Assembly (NCBI GenBank): GCA_963815775.1
Contig: CAWFIB010000024.1
Coordinates: 35,246 to 99,245 of the forward strand
Direction of reading: 5' to 3'
Length of the DNA stretch: 64,000 nt
From: CAVVDY01 sp963815775
Lineage (GTDB): Bacteria > Acidobacteriota > Terriglobia > Terriglobales > Acidobacteriaceae
Shown here: positions 42,823 to 52,232 of the stretch, in pieces
How the letters are laid out: the number at the start of each line of letters is the position of its first letter
How positions within the stretch are numbered: the stretch's first letter is position 1
Translations under genes and position numbers: made by a program
Notes under the pieces: generated by a model
Told to the model about the DNA's origin: nothing
The model's input: the letters and a program-made list of their open reading frames with translations, nothing else
The model's database searches: none

Positions 42823-43058
42823 CCAGGGCTGACGAAAACCGTAAAGATGTTCAAGGTCGTTTGCGGCATTCACGTCCGGCAGCGACCACGGACGGTTACA
42901 CGCAGGAGATCCGGGAGGGCGTTCAGGCAACGATCAACGCTATTCATGCAGAGCCCAGAAAGCAGCCGGAATCAATGCAAGCCGACCAAACTTACCGAGA
43001 ATTTGCTACCAAATGCTACCAATCGGAGAAAGGAGGTTCTTGTAAGTTATTGATTTAA
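42823..43058 (+). pseudogene. C-terminal remnant of a phage-type tyrosine integrase
   Basis: The plus strand reads 'RKDVQGRLRHSRPAATTDGYTQEIREGVQATINAIHAE' in frame to a stop at 43058. This is the end of a tyrosine recombinase: the 'L-R-H-S' segment carries the third catalytic His and 'D-G-Y-T' the nucleophilic Tyr. The upstream two-thirds of the gene (Arg-1 and HxxR motifs) is missing. It ends directly at the 3' end of tRNA-Ala, the standard place for an integrase next to its attachment site. It marks an old integration event. Confidence 0.8.
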
Positions 43059-43134
43059 TGGTGGACCTGGTCGGGATCGAACCGACGACCTCTTCCATGC
43101 CATGGAAGCGCGCTCCCAGCTGCGCCACAGGCCC
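43059..43134 (-). tRNA. tRNA-Ala (anticodon GGC)
   Basis: Read on the minus strand from 43134. The 7-bp acceptor stem GGGCCTG/CAGGTCC contains the G3-U70 pair that specifies alanine. The D-arm is GCGCAGCTGGGAGCGC, the anticodon arm CTTCC-ATGGCAT-GGAAG (anticodon GGC), the T-arm GTCGG-TTCGATC-CCGAC, and CCA is encoded. An integrase remnant abuts its 3' end. Confidence 0.95.
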
Positions 43135-43234
43135 ACTGTAAGGAAAGAATGGCGCTCGACGTACGCGCCAGATGTATTCTCTCGCACGCCAGCAGCGTAG
43201 TCAAACCGCCCATATGGTTGCTGCGCCGGAAGCC

Positions 43235-45196
43235 CTACTGCGTCTTCTTCAGCACGGCCGTCGCCGACTCGTCTTCGTAGATCGCGTTCTCCAGCTTGTG
43301 CAGATCCGCCAGCTTGTCGGTGCCAACGTCCGGATCGTTCACCACGTACTCGCGCCAGTAGCGGATGGTTGAGCCCTTCGATTCAATCTTGCTGGTGTAG
43401 CTGGCGAAGCCGACATCGATGTTGGTCGCGTCAGGAAGATCGTCGACGGTGTAGCCGGGCGGCAATTCAATCTCGAAAGTATCTTCCTCTTTGGTCGCTC
43501 CGGAGAGCTCGACGGGAAGCTTTCGCTTGGCCCAGTCAAGCTGAATCGCTCTCTCACCCAGCACTCGCGTGCGAAGCAGCACCAGCGGGCCGCTGTGCTG
43601 GGCATAGCCATTGGCGGTCACCTGATATTGCAGGGTCAGGTCTTTTTCCCGTTCCGCCACGTCGCCGAACTTTACCTGCTGAACGCTGATGTTCTTCAGC
43701 GACAACCCCAGGTAGTGATCGAGGGCCTTCGCTCGCTGGCTGTCGTTTTCGCTGGCAAGCAGTGCGCGCTGCCGCGCGGCGTGAGTTCCCGTGAAGCGTT
43801 CCGTCACGTCGCCGGAGAGGGAACCATCCGCCTGCAACGTGAACTTCCCCTGGCGCTCCACAAGATTGCTGCCCGGAGGCAGCACCGGCAACTTGATCAA
43901 GTCGCCGCCATTAGTCGTCACCAGCAGGCCATAGCTTCCCTGCAAGGCTGTCCTGAGATCACCCACCGGCGTGTACTCGTCCGTGGGATCGAAGATGAGG
44001 TAAGAGGCGCCGGACTTGGCTTTGACAACACTGAGGTATTGTCCCGTGGCAGCATCTGGCGGCAGTGCGATCGCCAGAATCACATGGTTGAAGTCGGTCG
44101 CAGGAACATCGGGCTTAACCACGCCGCGCTCGGTATGCACCAGCACGTAGTCCGAGGCGATGCCGACCGCATTGAGCATCGTGCTGAGTAGGGTAACCTT
44201 GTCCTTACAGTCCCCATAGCGCATGCGGTAGATGTCCGGCGCCGAGTGCGGCTGGTAGCCGCCGATGCCGATCTCGATGGCAACATAGCGAATCTCGGTC
44301 TGGATGAATGAGGTCAGAGCGCTAACTTTGTCGTCGAACGAAGAAGCATTTGCCGTCAACTGCTGCGCCTTGGCAGTGATCTCGGAGCTGGCATCGCGCC
44401 GGTCTGAGGTCAGCTTGTAGTACCAATCGCCGATCGCCTTCCACGATCCAAAGTTCGCAGCCGCTGCGGGCTCGAAGAAGGCAAGCTCCATGTGTCCGGC
44501 AAGCGCGTATCGGTATGGACTATGCCTCTCGTCGGGAATGCCGGGCAGGTTGTGACATACCCATTGCCACCGACTCGCGCCGGCCGGCGACGCTTTCTCC
44601 GCCGGATAATTGGCCCAACTATCCTTGTATTCCCAACTGCTCGGAAGCTGCAGGGTAAACCGGGCTTCGTCGACGGGAATATTCTCCTGAAAGAACCACG
44701 ACCATTGGTCCATCCAGAGCTTTCTCTTTACCGAATATTCGAACGCGACCACACTGCCGGGATTTCCCGCAGGCGCTTCGGCGAGCCGATAGTGAATGTC
44801 GCTGTACATTTCTCCATAAAAAGGACTGCTGTCGGCGAATTCCTTCTCTTTGATTTCGTACTGGCGGCCTGCGCTGTCAATCGACCAGGCGTGCAGCGAC
44901 TGGACCTTCTCACCCGACGACAAGTAGGTTCTGAAGAGGGCCTCTTCCCTGCCCTGCGGCCGCAGAATTCGGACTACGCGGCGGTGTAGCACCTCGGCCT
45001 GACCCGGGCCGGTCACCGTCAGCGATTCGTCATCCAGCAGCACGACGGCATTGGTCTCCGGGGGATATTGTCCCGGAGCCTTGGCCGCGGCCTGCTGCAC
45101 CCAATCAGGTGCGTTGGCAAAGGCCCGCGGCGCCATGAGCAGGCAACCTGCAAGGCTGAAGCTCAGCAGATAGCCGGCTTTAGTTCTGCGCAACAT
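43235..45196 (-). CDS. DUF3857 / transglutaminase-like protein, catalytic residues present
   Basis: A 653-aa exported protein (signal peptide ending A-F-A-N-A). Residues ~50-220 are DUF3857, followed by a transglutaminase-like core with Cys in 'RYGDCKDKVTLLSTML', His in 'TDFNHVILAIAL' and Asp in 'IFDPTDEYTPVGDL', and a C-terminal beta domain. Such proteins are frequent in Acidobacteriota and Bacteroidota, and the function is unknown beyond a papain-like hydrolase/transferase fold. It overlaps the paralogue upstream by 17 bases, so the two are cotranslated. Confidence 0.88.
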   Translation of the reverse strand: MLRRTKAGYLLSFSLAGCLLMAPRAFANAPDWVQQAAAKAPGQYPPETNAVVLLDDESLTVTGPGQAEVLHRRVVRILRPQGREEALFRTYLSSGEKVQSLHAWSIDSAGRQYEIKEKEFADSSPFYGEMYSDIHYRLAEAPAGNPGSVVAFEYSVKRKLWMDQWSWFFQENIPVDEARFTLQLPSSWEYKDSWANYPAEKASPAGASRWQWVCHNLPGIPDERHSPYRYALAGHMELAFFEPAAAANFGSWKAIGDWYYKLTSDRRDASSEITAKAQQLTANASSFDDKVSALTSFIQTEIRYVAIEIGIGGYQPHSAPDIYRMRYGDCKDKVTLLSTMLNAVGIASDYVLVHTERGVVKPDVPATDFNHVILAIALPPDAATGQYLSVVKAKSGASYLIFDPTDEYTPVGDLRTALQGSYGLLVTTNGGDLIKLPVLPPGSNLVERQGKFTLQADGSLSGDVTERFTGTHAARQRALLASENDSQRAKALDHYLGLSLKNISVQQVKFGDVAEREKDLTLQYQVTANGYAQHSGPLVLLRTRVLGERAIQLDWAKRKLPVELSGATKEEDTFEIELPPGYTVDDLPDATNIDVGFASYTSKIESKGSTIRYWREYVVNDPDVGTDKLADLHKLENAIYEDESATAVLKKTQ

Positions 45197-47147
45197 GGGC
45201 TACCTGTTTCAATAACGCCTGCTGTTCGTCGCTCTCCTTCACCTTGTCGTAGAAGCTCTTCAGGGCTTTGTACTGGGATGGCTGGAAGACGAATGTATTG
45301 ATAGCGAAATCGCGGGTGATGATGAGCTCGTTGTTCTCCTGCTTGCGATCTACTTTGTAGAGCGCATACTCGACGCGGTCATTTTCGCCGGGAGGCAGGC
45401 TCTCGACTTGCAGGCTCTCCGGCAGCTTGATCCGGATGTCGTCGATCACGCGGCTGGGGTATTCCAGATAGATCGGATACTGGCGATCGTTGTGCGAAAA
45501 CATTGCCGCCTGCCCATACTCAAACAGGTTCGTTGGGAGCAGAACGCGCTTCCCACCCGAAACCAGGATTGGAGTCGAAATCTTGTAGTCCGTCAGGAAG
45601 ACGCCTTCCGGATTGGTCCAATCAGGCTGCTTAGTCAAGGTAACTTCGGCGTTGCCCGGAAGCAGGCTCTTCATCTCATCTTCGAGTATCTTGACCCGTC
45701 CCACATCATCGGTCTTTGCACCTTCGATGCGATGGGCGATCGCCTCCTGACCAAAATATGCCACGGCAACGATGCCTTCCGCCTTGCCGTCATCGCCTAG
45801 GGTCAGGCGCGCCACGCGCTTGGTGACGGCGCTCGTATACTCCGGCATCGGGGTTCGGCCGAGATCGATTCCGCTACCGGTTTCCCGTACCCCAGCAGTG
45901 TCGCTATGCGGCCAATACAGTAGCCCATAGGGACAATATCTGGTGCCGGGATCGAGGAAGACTTCCCTGCCGTCGAGGTTGACCACGGCAACATAGGCAT
46001 CAAGCTGGTCGGTGCTCAGGTAGTCCTTGTCAAAGATGCCCTGGCTGCGGTCAGTAACCCACATGGGATAGGCCTGCATACCGGCGGCCCTGGCCATAGC
46101 GACAAAGAGCAGCGTCAACTCGTCTCGCGTACCCGCCTGCTGGTGCAGAATGTCCGCAACACCGCGCTCCTTCATGTCCAGCGCCTTCATTTCCTGCTCG
46201 CTAAGCGCCGGCTTGTAGCTCAGGTTGTCGAGCGAAGCGACGTAGGAATAAATCTTCCTGGCCTTCTGCTCGGGAGGATCGCCTGATGCGGTGACCTTCG
46301 CCAACGCCTGGGAAACTCCGCCATGCTTGCCCATGAATTGCTCGACTGCCTGCCGCCAGTACTTGCCCTCTTCTTTCCAGTACTGGTCGGCACTGCTGCC
46401 GGCGCCATAGTAGAAGCGAACCGAATACTGGAAAGGCTCGCTGGGCGGCATGTGCTCTTCCTCGACGAACGCCGGCACGTCCGTCATCTCGAGATCGTAG
46501 ACATTGCCTTGCGAAAATTTGACGCTCGCGCCCTTGGGAAGCCTCCAGGTGTAGGCCACTCCCGCGCGGACGTTGTCATGCGTCGTCTGGACGAGCCTGG
46601 TATATGCCACGAAACGGAAGTGCACCTTGCGCTGGAAGAGGTCGCTTTGGATCACCCACTGTGGAGGAAGCAACGCCTGGGAGTGATAGTCCAGGGTGTA
46701 GCGGTATTCCAGTACGCTTCCCACCTGCACATCGGGAAGCGAGAAGGCCTTTACCTGCTGCTTGACTCCCTTGCTTTTGACGATTGTTTTGTCCAGGGAC
46801 TTACCTTTGAACTCGACGATGGTTCCGTCGCTGTGGATGGTGCGCCCCTCGACATCTGCGACTCCAAACTCGGTGCGCTTGTAGCTGAAGTACGGAACCT
46901 GCACGTCGCCATACTTCCTGCCGGCTTCGTTCAGCACTTTGATACGAACATAAACATAGTGAGCATGTTTCAGATCGTCGTCGGTCTCCTGCCGGAAGAG
47001 GACGAACGCCGGGGCGCCCGGCTGTTCGGGAAGGTCCTTCATCTGTAATTCGGCGGGATCAATGGCAGCCCAATCGGTAGCGTGAAGGCGAGGAAGAGCA
47101 CTTATGGCAAGAATCACAAGCAGGCACAAGGCACGGGGAAAAGACAT
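45180..47147 (-). CDS. DUF3857 / transglutaminase-like paralogue lacking catalytic Cys and His
   Basis: A 655-aa exported protein; the start at ATG 47147 opens the signal peptide ('ALCLLVILAISALPRLHA'). Same architecture as the neighbour, but the catalytic Cys segment reads 'QQAGTRDELTLLFVAM' (Thr in place of Cys) and the His segment 'QLDAYVAVV' has no His; the Asp region 'FLDPGTRYCPYG' remains. It is therefore predicted to be a pseudoenzyme, perhaps a binding or regulatory partner of the active copy it overlaps. Confidence 0.85.
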   Translation of the reverse strand: MSFPRALCLLVILAISALPRLHATDWAAIDPAELQMKDLPEQPGAPAFVLFRQETDDDLKHAHYVYVRIKVLNEAGRKYGDVQVPYFSYKRTEFGVADVEGRTIHSDGTIVEFKGKSLDKTIVKSKGVKQQVKAFSLPDVQVGSVLEYRYTLDYHSQALLPPQWVIQSDLFQRKVHFRFVAYTRLVQTTHDNVRAGVAYTWRLPKGASVKFSQGNVYDLEMTDVPAFVEEEHMPPSEPFQYSVRFYYGAGSSADQYWKEEGKYWRQAVEQFMGKHGGVSQALAKVTASGDPPEQKARKIYSYVASLDNLSYKPALSEQEMKALDMKERGVADILHQQAGTRDELTLLFVAMARAAGMQAYPMWVTDRSQGIFDKDYLSTDQLDAYVAVVNLDGREVFLDPGTRYCPYGLLYWPHSDTAGVRETGSGIDLGRTPMPEYTSAVTKRVARLTLGDDGKAEGIVAVAYFGQEAIAHRIEGAKTDDVGRVKILEDEMKSLLPGNAEVTLTKQPDWTNPEGVFLTDYKISTPILVSGGKRVLLPTNLFEYGQAAMFSHNDRQYPIYLEYPSRVIDDIRIKLPESLQVESLPPGENDRVEYALYKVDRKQENNELIITRDFAINTFVFQPSQYKALKSFYDKVKESDEQQALLKQVAHVAQN

Positions 47148-47449
47148 GGAGTCTCCTGAAGGGCGCAAAACCAAGCGCCCTGTATAGCGCAGCGGGGTGT
47201 CCGAGCGCAAGGACTTTGACCACCGGATAAGAAATTTCGTGCATTGATTCCGGTACTGGTACGAGCTACTACTGAATCCACAGTTGGAACAAAACCGGCC
47301 TGTTCGGGGTCTAAATATCTGAAGTCCTACCCCGGAAGGTGCTGCCTGGGCGGCACATGAGGGCCAATGTTTACAAGGAGTTGTGAAGAGGGGCGGGAGC
47401 GGCAGTTGCTACGGGTGGATGAACTTTATTATATGATGAGGTTATCGCC

Positions 47450-48175
47450 GTGACATCCATGGCGGGAGTAACCACATTGAGCAACCTCGTAAGTGCGATA
47501 GGGATTCGCACCGAAGAAGCTGCGATCGTGGCCGAGTTAAAGGCCGGATCGGAAGCGGCCTTCGAGTGGCTGATCGCACAGTACAACCAGCCGGTATACA
47601 GTCTCGTGTACCGTATGCTGGACGATCCCTCTGACGCTGCCGACACCACCCAGGAAGTTTTCATCAAAGTGTTCCGAGGCATCAAGCGGTTCAACGCCGA
47701 CTCGAGCCTGAAGACATGGATTTACCGCATAGCCCTGCATGAGGCTTCCAATCAGCGGCGCTGGTGGTTTCGCCACAAGGTAAGAGAAACATCGATTGAG
47801 CCTCGCCTCGACGGTGATGAGGAACACGCGCATGGCATCAAAGACGTACTGGTCGACGACGCGAAGTCGCCGCTGGAGAACGTCTATGACGAAGAGTTGA
47901 GGTCGCGCGTGGAAGAGGAGTTGCGAAATCTGGCGGAGCCATACCGCACCACGGTGATTCTGCGCGACATCGAAGAGTTGTCGTACGAGCAGATCGCCGA
48001 GGTCATGGATACGACGCTGGGCACGGTGAAATCCCGTTTGGTGAGAGGACGCGATGCCTTGCGCAAGCGCCTGGAGCGGCATATGCCGGCTTTCGGCGTG
48101 AGTTGTGGAACGCGACGGCGGAAGGCCCGCAGAGATGCCACCCTCGGAGCACAGGAAGCCGAGGTCTTGCCATGA
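47450..48175 (+). CDS. ECF (RpoE-like) RNA polymerase sigma factor
   Basis: A 241-aa ECF sigma factor. Region 2 contains 'FEWLIAQYNQPVYSLVYRMLDDPSDAADTTQEVFIKVFRGIKRF' and 'LKTWIYRIALHEASNQRRW'. Region 4 contains 'LAEPYRTTVILRDIEELSYEQIAEVMDTTLGTVKSRLVRGRDALRK'. The GTG at 47450 has GATGAGG at the right distance; an ATG at 47459 is the alternative. The C-terminal ~30 residues are a basic extension. Its TGA overlaps the anti-sigma ATG (ATGA), so the pair is translationally coupled. Confidence 0.93.
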   Translation: MTSMAGVTTLSNLVSAIGIRTEEAAIVAELKAGSEAAFEWLIAQYNQPVYSLVYRMLDDPSDAADTTQEVFIKVFRGIKRFNADSSLKTWIYRIALHEASNQRRWWFRHKVRETSIEPRLDGDEEHAHGIKDVLVDDAKSPLENVYDEELRSRVEEELRNLAEPYRTTVILRDIEELSYEQIAEVMDTTLGTVKSRLVRGRDALRKRLERHMPAFGVSCGTRRRKARRDATLGAQEAEVLP

Positions 48176-48840
48176 AATGCTCGACAGTTCAGCGGCTAAC
48201 GTCGTCGTATCTGGATGGCGCGGTGACGCGCAGCCAGTTGGCCCAGATCAGCGAGCACATCCAAAGCTGCGAGCCGTGCTCGGCTGAGTACGAATCGCTG
48301 CGGGAAACGCAGAAGCTGGTGGGGGCCCTGGGCCGCAAGCCGGCTCCGCCTCAGGTTGCCTTGCGTGTGCGGGTGGCGCTTTCGCGCGAGATGGCGAACG
48401 CTCGCCGGCCGCGCTGGGAATCACTGCTGGTTCGCTGGCAGAACGCCTTGAACGCCATTATGGTTCCGGCAACCGCCGGACTCATCACGACGGTTATCAT
48501 CTTCGGCCTGCTCATCAGCTTCCTCTACTACCCGGCGCAACTCTCCGCGGCCAATGACGTCCCAACCGCGTTCTACACTCCGCCTCAACTTGAGTTTGCT
48601 CCGTTCCAGTTAGCGATGGGCGTGACCAACACTGATTCGTTGATCGTCGAAGCCTACGTCGACGCCAACGGGCGCGTGCAGGATTACCGCATTCTCTCTG
48701 GCCCCGAGAATATGAGGTCGCTTCCGGCAGAGTTGAAGAATGTGCTCATCTTCACCACCTTCCGTCCGGCGACTACGTTCGGGCAGCCGACCTCAAGCCG
48801 CGCTATCTTGTCGTTCTCGAAGATTCAGGTGAACGGCTAG
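48172..48840 (+). CDS. Zinc-finger anti-sigma factor with TonB-like C-terminal domain
   Basis: A 222-aa single-pass membrane protein. The N-terminal zf-HC2 domain has Cys3 in 'MKCSTVQRL', then 'YLDGAV' and 'ISEHIQSCEPCSAEYES' (H-x3-C-x2-C), which holds the sigma factor. One transmembrane helix is 'MVPATAGLITTVIIFGLLISFL' near residues 105-126. The outer part ends in a TonB-C-like fold ('IVEAYVDANGRVQDYRILSGPE', 'NVLIFTTFRPATTFGQPTSSRAILSF'). Membrane release of the ECF sigma encoded upstream is the expected mechanism. The TonB-like tail could contact envelope partners (inference). Confidence 0.87.
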   Translation: MKCSTVQRLTSSYLDGAVTRSQLAQISEHIQSCEPCSAEYESLRETQKLVGALGRKPAPPQVALRVRVALSREMANARRPRWESLLVRWQNALNAIMVPATAGLITTVIIFGLLISFLYYPAQLSAANDVPTAFYTPPQLEFAPFQLAMGVTNTDSLIVEAYVDANGRVQDYRILSGPENMRSLPAELKNVLIFTTFRPATTFGQPTSSRAILSFSKIQVNG

Positions 48841-48928
48841 CACCCCTGACCAATTAGGCCGGCGAATCCCTCAGAGCCGGTCAGCTCCAACCACGCCAGG
48901 AATATTGCCGGCGCATCACAGTTCATCT

Positions 48929-51900
48929 TCAGTGCAACAGCCGGAAGTAAGGGTCACCGTAGTGCTGGTAGGCTCCCCAGGTTGTGGTGTTGGAAATGCG
49001 GCGGCGGGCAGCGCGAAGCGCCTCGAACATCAGCACTGGCACGCCGTCGCGCTCGCCATTGGGGCCCGGATCGCCCAACATCCTGCCGTAGAGTTCCTCC
49101 GCGAAGCCACTGGCTGCCGCGTCCGAAATCGGCCAGGCCGTGCAGATGAAGTTCGCGACACCTTTCTTGAAAAACGCTTCCGCGAAGCTCCACGGCAAAT
49201 CCGCAGTGGCCAGGTCGGGCCGCGAAGGCAGAATGCCCGATTCGCAAGCGTTGGCGAAGACGAATTTCGGTGTGCGGTCCACCTGGTTCAGGTCGGCAGC
49301 GGTAAGACGGTCGTCGTCGGAGAACAGCAAGCCGGAACGCTCGGGGTTGTCCTTGTCATAGACACAGTGCCCGGCATAATGCAGCACATCGAAAGGCGGC
49401 TGGTCGCTGATCTTCAACAGCACGTCCAGCGTGGTCGCCTTCGATGGGCCGATCAGCGCCGTATATGCGATTTGGTTGCCGCTCTTCTTGCGCTCGGCAG
49501 CCTTGTTGACGCGGTCGAACAGCGCAATCAACAGTTGCGCTTCCTTCTGTGCGCCCGGCAATCTCGCCTGCTTGTTGCCATCGGCAACGACGAGCACGCG
49601 CAGGGTCCGGCCAGTCGGCGGAGGCGGCTCCGGAGGCGGCGCCAGAACGGTGCGTAGCTGGCGCGTGAGGCCACGCTGCAATCCGAGATATGGCATGGAT
49701 TCCGCAGCTACCGACGGGTCATCGTCGCCCAGAGGCTGGGCCGCGATCTCCCAGTACACCTTGGCGGCTTCATTATTGAGTTGCAGAACAACGGGAGCGC
49801 TGCCTGTAAGCTGCGCGCGGAGGTCGCGCGGAAAGAGGAAGTCGAGCAGGAACTTGCCCATCTTGTAGCGTTCGAGACTGTCCGTTGTCACCAGCAAGCG
49901 GGAGCTCACATCTTTTAGACGCCGAGGGTCAACCTTTATTACTCGCTCCGGTATGGACGCAGTGTCGGTGATTGCGCTGTAACGATAAACGCCGTTCGGG
50001 TCGAATTCGATGGCAATGCGCGTGGAGGCGACGGACGAGGTTACGGCACGCGTGACCGCTTCGACCGCAGGCATGTCAATTAGATTGAACGTCGTGGTAT
50101 GGAGGGCCATCCTCGGGTCGGAGGAGACTTCCGCTTCGCGTTTCAGAGCATTCACGACCGCGGCCTTGTAGGTCGGCCGGATCACGAAGGTTATGGCCTC
50201 GAGACGAGGCCCGTCAGCCTGTGCGGCACCGCCTAAGGCGCGGCTGATGCCGAGCAGCCAGGCATGAATCGCGTCGGCAAATGACATGTTCTTGATGCTG
50301 GCGCCGATGAGCACGGTGGCCAGGTGCTTCTTACCTAACTGTGCCGCCGACCAGCACAGCTCGCGGGCAAGCAAGCTCAACTCCGGATCACCGAATTCGC
50401 CCGTCGGGCCCATACCGGCCACGGCGATCAGCACATCGTTGTTGCCTTCACGCGGATCGGGCAGGAAAAAGGGAACGCCCAGATCGCCACGCAAAACGCC
50501 CCGCTCATGGAAAGCGGTGAGAATCGTCTCCTGCCCCCCTGGGGTATTGCGCTTGAGCGCCTTTGAGATGGCGACGTCCAGGTCTCGTTCCGCGCCCGTC
50601 GGGCGCACGCGGAGATAGTGACCAACCGCGATACAGTCGATGGGATGGGGATCGTGCGTCTCGTTGATGTCGATCTCCGCGATCGACTTCATCAGTACAC
50701 GAATACGGATCTCCGTCGGAAGAGCCGGTATGACGTTCTCCGTTGCCGAGGTTCTGCCATCAGCAGCAGCAGGGGCCGAAACCGCCTGTGCCGCCAAATC
50801 TACCGGCACGTCCGAGCCCACCGGCTGACCTTCGATCGAGAGCCGTAGGGGATCATGCTGAAGCAGCAGGTCGGCAAGGGCCTGTTGCTCGGGCGAGATA
50901 GTGTCAGACTGAAGGTCTCCCCGGCTCAGAATCGCATTGCATAGGGCGGCAGCCTGCTGCTCCTTAATGGCTCGCCGGGCCGATTGCGAAGCGACCAGCA
51001 CTGGCTGGCTCTCGGTCTCAGCCCCGCGCTCGGCATCGAACTCCGATCCCAGACCTTTCCACAGAAGTTTCTCGTCGCTCAGATTGCAGGTGGTGAGCAA
51101 CTCCGTCAGCGCCGATTGCACTTTCAAGTTAGCGGGCAGCTTCATGTGCTCTTCATCGACGTAGAAGGTTCGCACTCCCGCAAGCAAGCCGAGATCATGC
51201 GGAACCGTTCCGTCTCCCCGCTTCGACAATATATAGCCGTTGTCGCTGGCGAGTTGCGTGACATCTCTGATGGCTGCGGGCGTTACTCGGTTATATCCGG
51301 CGACATACGCCATTCGGTTGACATCGATCGCAGCGGCAATCTGTTGCTGGAAGAGCAGCGAGTCGTCGAGCAAGGCCTGCGGAATCGCCGTCTCCGTGTA
51401 GGTAGCCGACTTGTACAAAATATCCAGCCCATCCAGATGGCCTTTGGCGGGCATCATCTGGTACGCGCCCTTGAAGGTTTTGGCTGTCTCCAGAAGTTGG
51501 TGGGGGCCATGGCTCAAGTCCATCTTTGCGACGAGAGCTAAAACGTCATTGGTTCCGAACAGCAGCTTTGAGATGGCAAATGATCCATAGTTAGGCGTGC
51601 CCAGCATGACGAGGTTGGCACGCATTCCGTCCTGACCCGCAATGCCCCAGGTCTTCGGAAATTGGGTGATGTAAGCGCGGGCGACGAGTCCTCCCATGGA
51701 GTGCGCAACCAGGTGGACCGGTTGGTTGGGGAACTGCGTCGTGATCATGGTATTCAGATCGGCTGCCGCGAACCGGATGTCGCGGCGCCAGTCATAGAAA
51801 AAGGGGCGCACATTCCATTCCCGGTTGAGACTCATCAACAGTGAGCCGTAATAGCGGAGATAGATCCCTGATGAGCGAATGTCATTCGGGCTATTTCCCT

Positions 51901-52222
51901 TATCGTCGAGCGCAAGCTTGCTGAAGTTGCCGGCGATCAGCTTCAGTACCTGCACCCAGATCAGCGTGGGCTTATCGACGCCATACTCCGACAAGTCGCT
52001 GCCCATGATTCCATGCAAAACAACAACATTGCCACGTTTCTGGGCGGGCTCCGCCCCTCGGACCAACTGCTGCTTGGCAAGATTTTGCAGGTAAGCGAAT
52101 TGATCGGTCCCAAAGTAGATTTGCAGAATCCTGGTCTGCCTCTCATCCGCATGGAGGATCTCGGCCGCAATCTCGTCCGGGGTCAATCGCGATAACTGCT
52201 GCAGGTATTCGCGCTCGTTCAT
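48929..52222 (-). CDS. Lipase-like (LCAT-type) alpha/beta-hydrolase fused to a CHAT caspase-like protease
   Basis: A 1097-aa cytoplasmic-looking protein with no signal peptide. Residues ~60-400 form an LCAT/PGAP1-like alpha/beta-hydrolase: 'VVVLHGIMGSDLS', nucleophile Ser175 in 'LVAHSMGGLVAR', and a late 'RGDGTVPHDLGL' with probable catalytic Asp/His. The middle (~510-690) contains 'VLIAVAGMGPTGEFGDPELSLLARELCWSAAQL', resembling a macro/leucyl-aminopeptidase-N-type domain. Residues ~865-1097 are a CHAT protease: His952 in 'DVLHYAGHCVYD', Cys993 in 'FVFANACESG'. The PLD gene ends 10 bases before its start. A protease, a lipase and a phospholipase in one operon suggest an immune or suicide effector system (inference). 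Confidence 0.88.
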   Translation of the reverse strand: MNEREYLQQLSRLTPDEIAAEILHADERQTRILQIYFGTDQFAYLQNLAKQQLVRGAEPAQKRGNVVVLHGIMGSDLSEYGVDKPTLIWVQVLKLIAGNFSKLALDDKGNSPNDIRSSGIYLRYYGSLLMSLNREWNVRPFFYDWRRDIRFAAADLNTMITTQFPNQPVHLVAHSMGGLVARAYITQFPKTWGIAGQDGMRANLVMLGTPNYGSFAISKLLFGTNDVLALVAKMDLSHGPHQLLETAKTFKGAYQMMPAKGHLDGLDILYKSATYTETAIPQALLDDSLLFQQQIAAAIDVNRMAYVAGYNRVTPAAIRDVTQLASDNGYILSKRGDGTVPHDLGLLAGVRTFYVDEEHMKLPANLKVQSALTELLTTCNLSDEKLLWKGLGSEFDAERGAETESQPVLVASQSARRAIKEQQAAALCNAILSRGDLQSDTISPEQQALADLLLQHDPLRLSIEGQPVGSDVPVDLAAQAVSAPAAADGRTSATENVIPALPTEIRIRVLMKSIAEIDINETHDPHPIDCIAVGHYLRVRPTGAERDLDVAISKALKRNTPGGQETILTAFHERGVLRGDLGVPFFLPDPREGNNDVLIAVAGMGPTGEFGDPELSLLARELCWSAAQLGKKHLATVLIGASIKNMSFADAIHAWLLGISRALGGAAQADGPRLEAITFVIRPTYKAAVVNALKREAEVSSDPRMALHTTTFNLIDMPAVEAVTRAVTSSVASTRIAIEFDPNGVYRYSAITDTASIPERVIKVDPRRLKDVSSRLLVTTDSLERYKMGKFLLDFLFPRDLRAQLTGSAPVVLQLNNEAAKVYWEIAAQPLGDDDPSVAAESMPYLGLQRGLTRQLRTVLAPPPEPPPPTGRTLRVLVVADGNKQARLPGAQKEAQLLIALFDRVNKAAERKKSGNQIAYTALIGPSKATTLDVLLKISDQPPFDVLHYAGHCVYDKDNPERSGLLFSDDDRLTAADLNQVDRTPKFVFANACESGILPSRPDLATADLPWSFAEAFFKKGVANFICTAWPISDAAASGFAEELYGRMLGDPGPNGERDGVPVLMFEALRAARRRISNTTTWGAYQHYGDPYFRLLH

Positions 52223-52232
52223 GGGGTCCTCG

